64,000 bases of DNA from contig CM072158.1 of assembly GCA_036850595.1 (NCBI GenBank), forward strand, positions 11,857,422 to 11,921,421, given 5' to 3'. This DNA comes from Rhyacichthys aspro. Lineage: Eukaryota > Chordata > Actinopteri > Gobiiformes > Rhyacichthyidae. The translations under genes and the position numbers were made by a program. This document shows positions 62,053-64,000 of the stretch, piece by piece. Positions within the stretch are counted from its first letter, which is position 1, and every line of letters starts with the position of its first letter. Under the pieces are notes generated by a model that did no database searches, was not told the DNA's origin, and was given only the letters and a program-made list of their open reading frames with translations.

Positions 62053-64000
62053 ATGCTGTTGGCCCATTTATGTGTGCTACTGATGCTGGGTGGCAGTGCT
62101 TATGCAGGTGGCTATCCACCCATACCCCACATGAAGTACATGCAGCCCATGATGAAAGGACCTATAGGACCCCCATTTCGAGAGGGCAAGGGGCATTATG
62201 TTGGTGAGTATTTCAATAATATTCTAAATGTATATTATTTATATTTGATAAAATGCATTCATTGCAACACAATTTAACTCTGAAAGCAATAAATGCAATG
62301 CTTTTACTCCCTCCTAGTGGTTATTTCCAGTTATTGCAACCTGTTAGCTGAACAAAAGGTGGCCTGTCAGTAGAAGGCCAAAAGAGGGCCAGAATTAGTA
62401 AGATTTTCACTTTTCCAAATATCTAAACTTTTTTGTGCTAGAAAGCTAATGTCTAAAGATTATTTACATGAGCAGCACAAGTCAGACAAACAATGAACAT
62501 TAACAACCCAATGTTGAAACTACATATGCCAAGCACAGTCTTTGTATGTTCTTTTGCTTTAATAACAGCAGATTAAAACATATTACAGTATTGCACCTGA
62601 TTGTGGTAGTGGCAACCAGGGTTTTAGTTCAGAGATTTAAAGATTCAACAGATGTGTGACACAGAAGTGTGTATGGCCGCAGGTGGTCAGAGCCTGCCCC
62701 TGCAGCTTTGGGCCTGAGATGGGGTACACCCTGGAAAAAGGCCAGTTAGACAGGGCTAACACTTAGACACAACCATTCACTCTCACATTCATTCACAAGG
62801 GGCAATTTAGATGGACCATTTCTCCTAAACATGCATGTTTGATGGTACAGGAATTTTCTTTATGTTATTTTAACCTGCACAGGTCCATGCAGCTGATAGA
62901 TACTTGACAGCCAGCCAATACGCAACAAAAAACAATATGCCAAAAACAAACAAACAAAAACATTTTCATTTGATCATAACGAGATTTTTCTTCAAAAACA
63001 GAAAACAGAGCTCTTAAGCTTTAAAGTGATGACTTTCTCCATGCTCAATAAAATGTCTAATTTGGCTTAGTTAACTTATAACACATTTCCTGTCATTTCC
63101 TGACTTTTTAAATATGCTTGTGTAAGCATATGGGCAGCAGTCAACACAGCCAACTGACACCAAGAAGTTTGAGGATGTGTTCCCCACAGCCTTTCTGCCA
63201 TTTGTCTTTCTTGAGCTTTAGGGTTAGAGGTCTTTTCCCCACTGTCTAACAACACACACTTAAGATTAGCTGAACTGATAAATACCCGTAGATGCAGATA
63301 AGTAACAGTATAATAGTATAGTATGGTAAAAGTGCAAGTGCATTTTTGTTTGAAATCAACTGTATGTTTTAAGAGTGGTCTTACATCGTGACTGGCCCAA
63401 GGAGCAACTGTGTAGTTATTTTGTTCTTATATAATCTACAATGAAAATACAGTGTTTTAGCAAAGGTGCATAGAGTGCACCCTACAAAGCCTTCAGATCA
63501 CTGCCATCCATTACCCAAGTGAAAAGTCTCCAAGTGTCTCATGATTATATCTTCTTTCTAGACATGCCACCCATGGTTGAAGTGAAAGGGGAGCCAGGCC
63601 CCCAAGGAAAACCAGGACCAAGAGGTCCACCTGGGCCTCCAGGACTTGCAGGAAAACCTGGAATAGGGAAGCCTGGGCTCAATGGACAGCCAGGCCCTTC
63701 AGGACCTCCGGGTTTTCCAGGAATTGGTAAGCCTGGACTCCCTGGTCTACCAGGAAAGCTTGGACCAAAGGGGTTGGCAGGGCCAAAGGGTGAAATTGGT
63801 CCTCGTGGTGAACCAGGTCCTAGAGGTCCTTCAGGGCAACCGGGTCTGCCTGGCCCGGCTGGCCTTTCACTTAATGGCAAACCTGGACTTCCTGGTACCA
63901 GGGGTGCTCCTGGGGCAAGGGGAGAACCAGGAATTATAGGTCCTTCTGGCCCACCTGGTGAACGTGGACTTAAAGGTGAGGAAGGAATAGGGAAGCCAGG
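62053..64000 (+). CDS. col8a2: Collagen type VIII alpha 2 chain, 5' part (runs off the window)
   Basis: Two coding exons are seen: 62053-62203 (the exon starts at 62017 with 36 bases of 5' UTR) and 63562 to the window end, about 196 residues of a chain that is near 700 residues in the family. A signal peptide, MLLAHLCVLLMLGGSAYA, is followed by a short NC2 region. That region contains KYMQPMMKGPIGPPFREGKG, which matches COL8A2 (KYIQPMQKGPVGPPFREGKG) and not COL8A1. The Gly-X-Y repeat begins at about residue 60 with GEPGPQGKPGPRGPPGPPG. Interruptions of the GI-GKPG type occur three times, plus one at GLSLN; human COL8A2 has breaks at similar places. The missing 3' part should hold the rest of the helix and the C1q-like NC1 domain that drives trimerisation. 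The protein is a secreted network collagen of Descemet's membrane and vessel walls. trappc3 upstream in the same orientation matches human order. Confidence 0.95.
62204..63561 (+). other. col8a2: Intron between the two visible col8a2 coding exons
   Basis: 1.36 kb, gtgagt at the donor and TTTCTAG at the acceptor, splitting the Asp codon before MPPMVEV. It contains an old interspersed repeat at about 62712-62845 and otherwise no gene. Confidence 0.9.
62712..62845 (+). mobile_element. Old interspersed repeat copy, family not assigned
   Basis: The order of blocks GGGGTACACCCTGG, CAGGGCTAACAC, ACAACCATTCACTCTCACATTC, GGCAATTTAGA and CTAAACATGCATGTTT matches a repeat I recall as widespread in teleost genomes. 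This copy is diverged and truncated. No coding part is left. Confidence 0.55.

Noticed and set aside
63545..63880. Minus-strand open frame of 111 codons rich in Gly and Pro
   Set aside because: It is the antisense shadow of the col8a2 Gly-X-Y repeat; GGN/CCN codons read as Pro/Gly on both strands.
1..64000. CRISPR arrays, operons, phage genes, intact tRNA, rRNA or known miRNA hairpins
   Set aside because: I looked for regular spaced repeats, cloverleaf genes and familiar miRNA seeds (including miR-30, linked to this region in mammals) and found none.

Overview
The window is vertebrate nuclear DNA, almost certainly from a teleost fish. It carries intron-split genes with GT/AG boundaries, AT-rich non-coding DNA, dinucleotide microsatellites and fragments of tRNA-derived SINEs of the kind common in teleosts. 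Four protein-coding genes can be supported by reading exons and joining them in frame; each matches a human gene from chromosome 1p34.

Layout. (1) From 1 to about 12,160 (+): rims3, whose six coding exons lie at 1090-7745, followed by a 3' UTR of about 4.4 kb. (2) From 19,902 down to about 12,390 (-): smap2, with nine coding exons, tail-to-tail with rims3; the predicted 3' ends are about 0.2 kb apart. (3) At 19,903-21,062: a 1.16 kb divergent promoter region between smap2 and the next gene. (4) At 21,063 to about 23,285 (+): trappc3, with five coding exons. (5) From about 23.3 to 62.0 kb: a stretch of nearly 39 kb in which I find no coding gene. It holds a (GT)n microsatellite, three SINE pieces, CTCF-like motifs, and near 43.35 kb a candidate non-coding first exon for the last gene. 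(6) From 62,053 to the window end (+): the 5' part of col8a2, with the signal-peptide exon and the start of the large collagen exon, cut off by the window edge.

Roles. The genes are not a pathway. rims3 is a presynaptic C2B-only RIM protein. smap2 is an Arf GTPase-activating protein of clathrin-coated carriers. trappc3 is the Bet3 core subunit of the TRAPP tethering complexes. col8a2 is a short-chain network collagen of basement-membrane-like matrices such as Descemet's membrane. Gene order joins two blocks that, from memory, lie several Mb apart in human (SMAP2/RIMS3 and TRAPPC3/COL8A2). The junction would fall in the 1.16 kb shared promoter.

I found no CRISPR array, operon, phage, toxin system, rRNA or intact tRNA, and no evidence for a novel biological system. 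The points most worth following are the rearranged smap2/trappc3 promoter, the back-to-back poly(A) signals, the CTCF-like motifs around the desert, the Gln/Met-rich Smap2 tail and the unresolved 5' ends of rims3 and col8a2.
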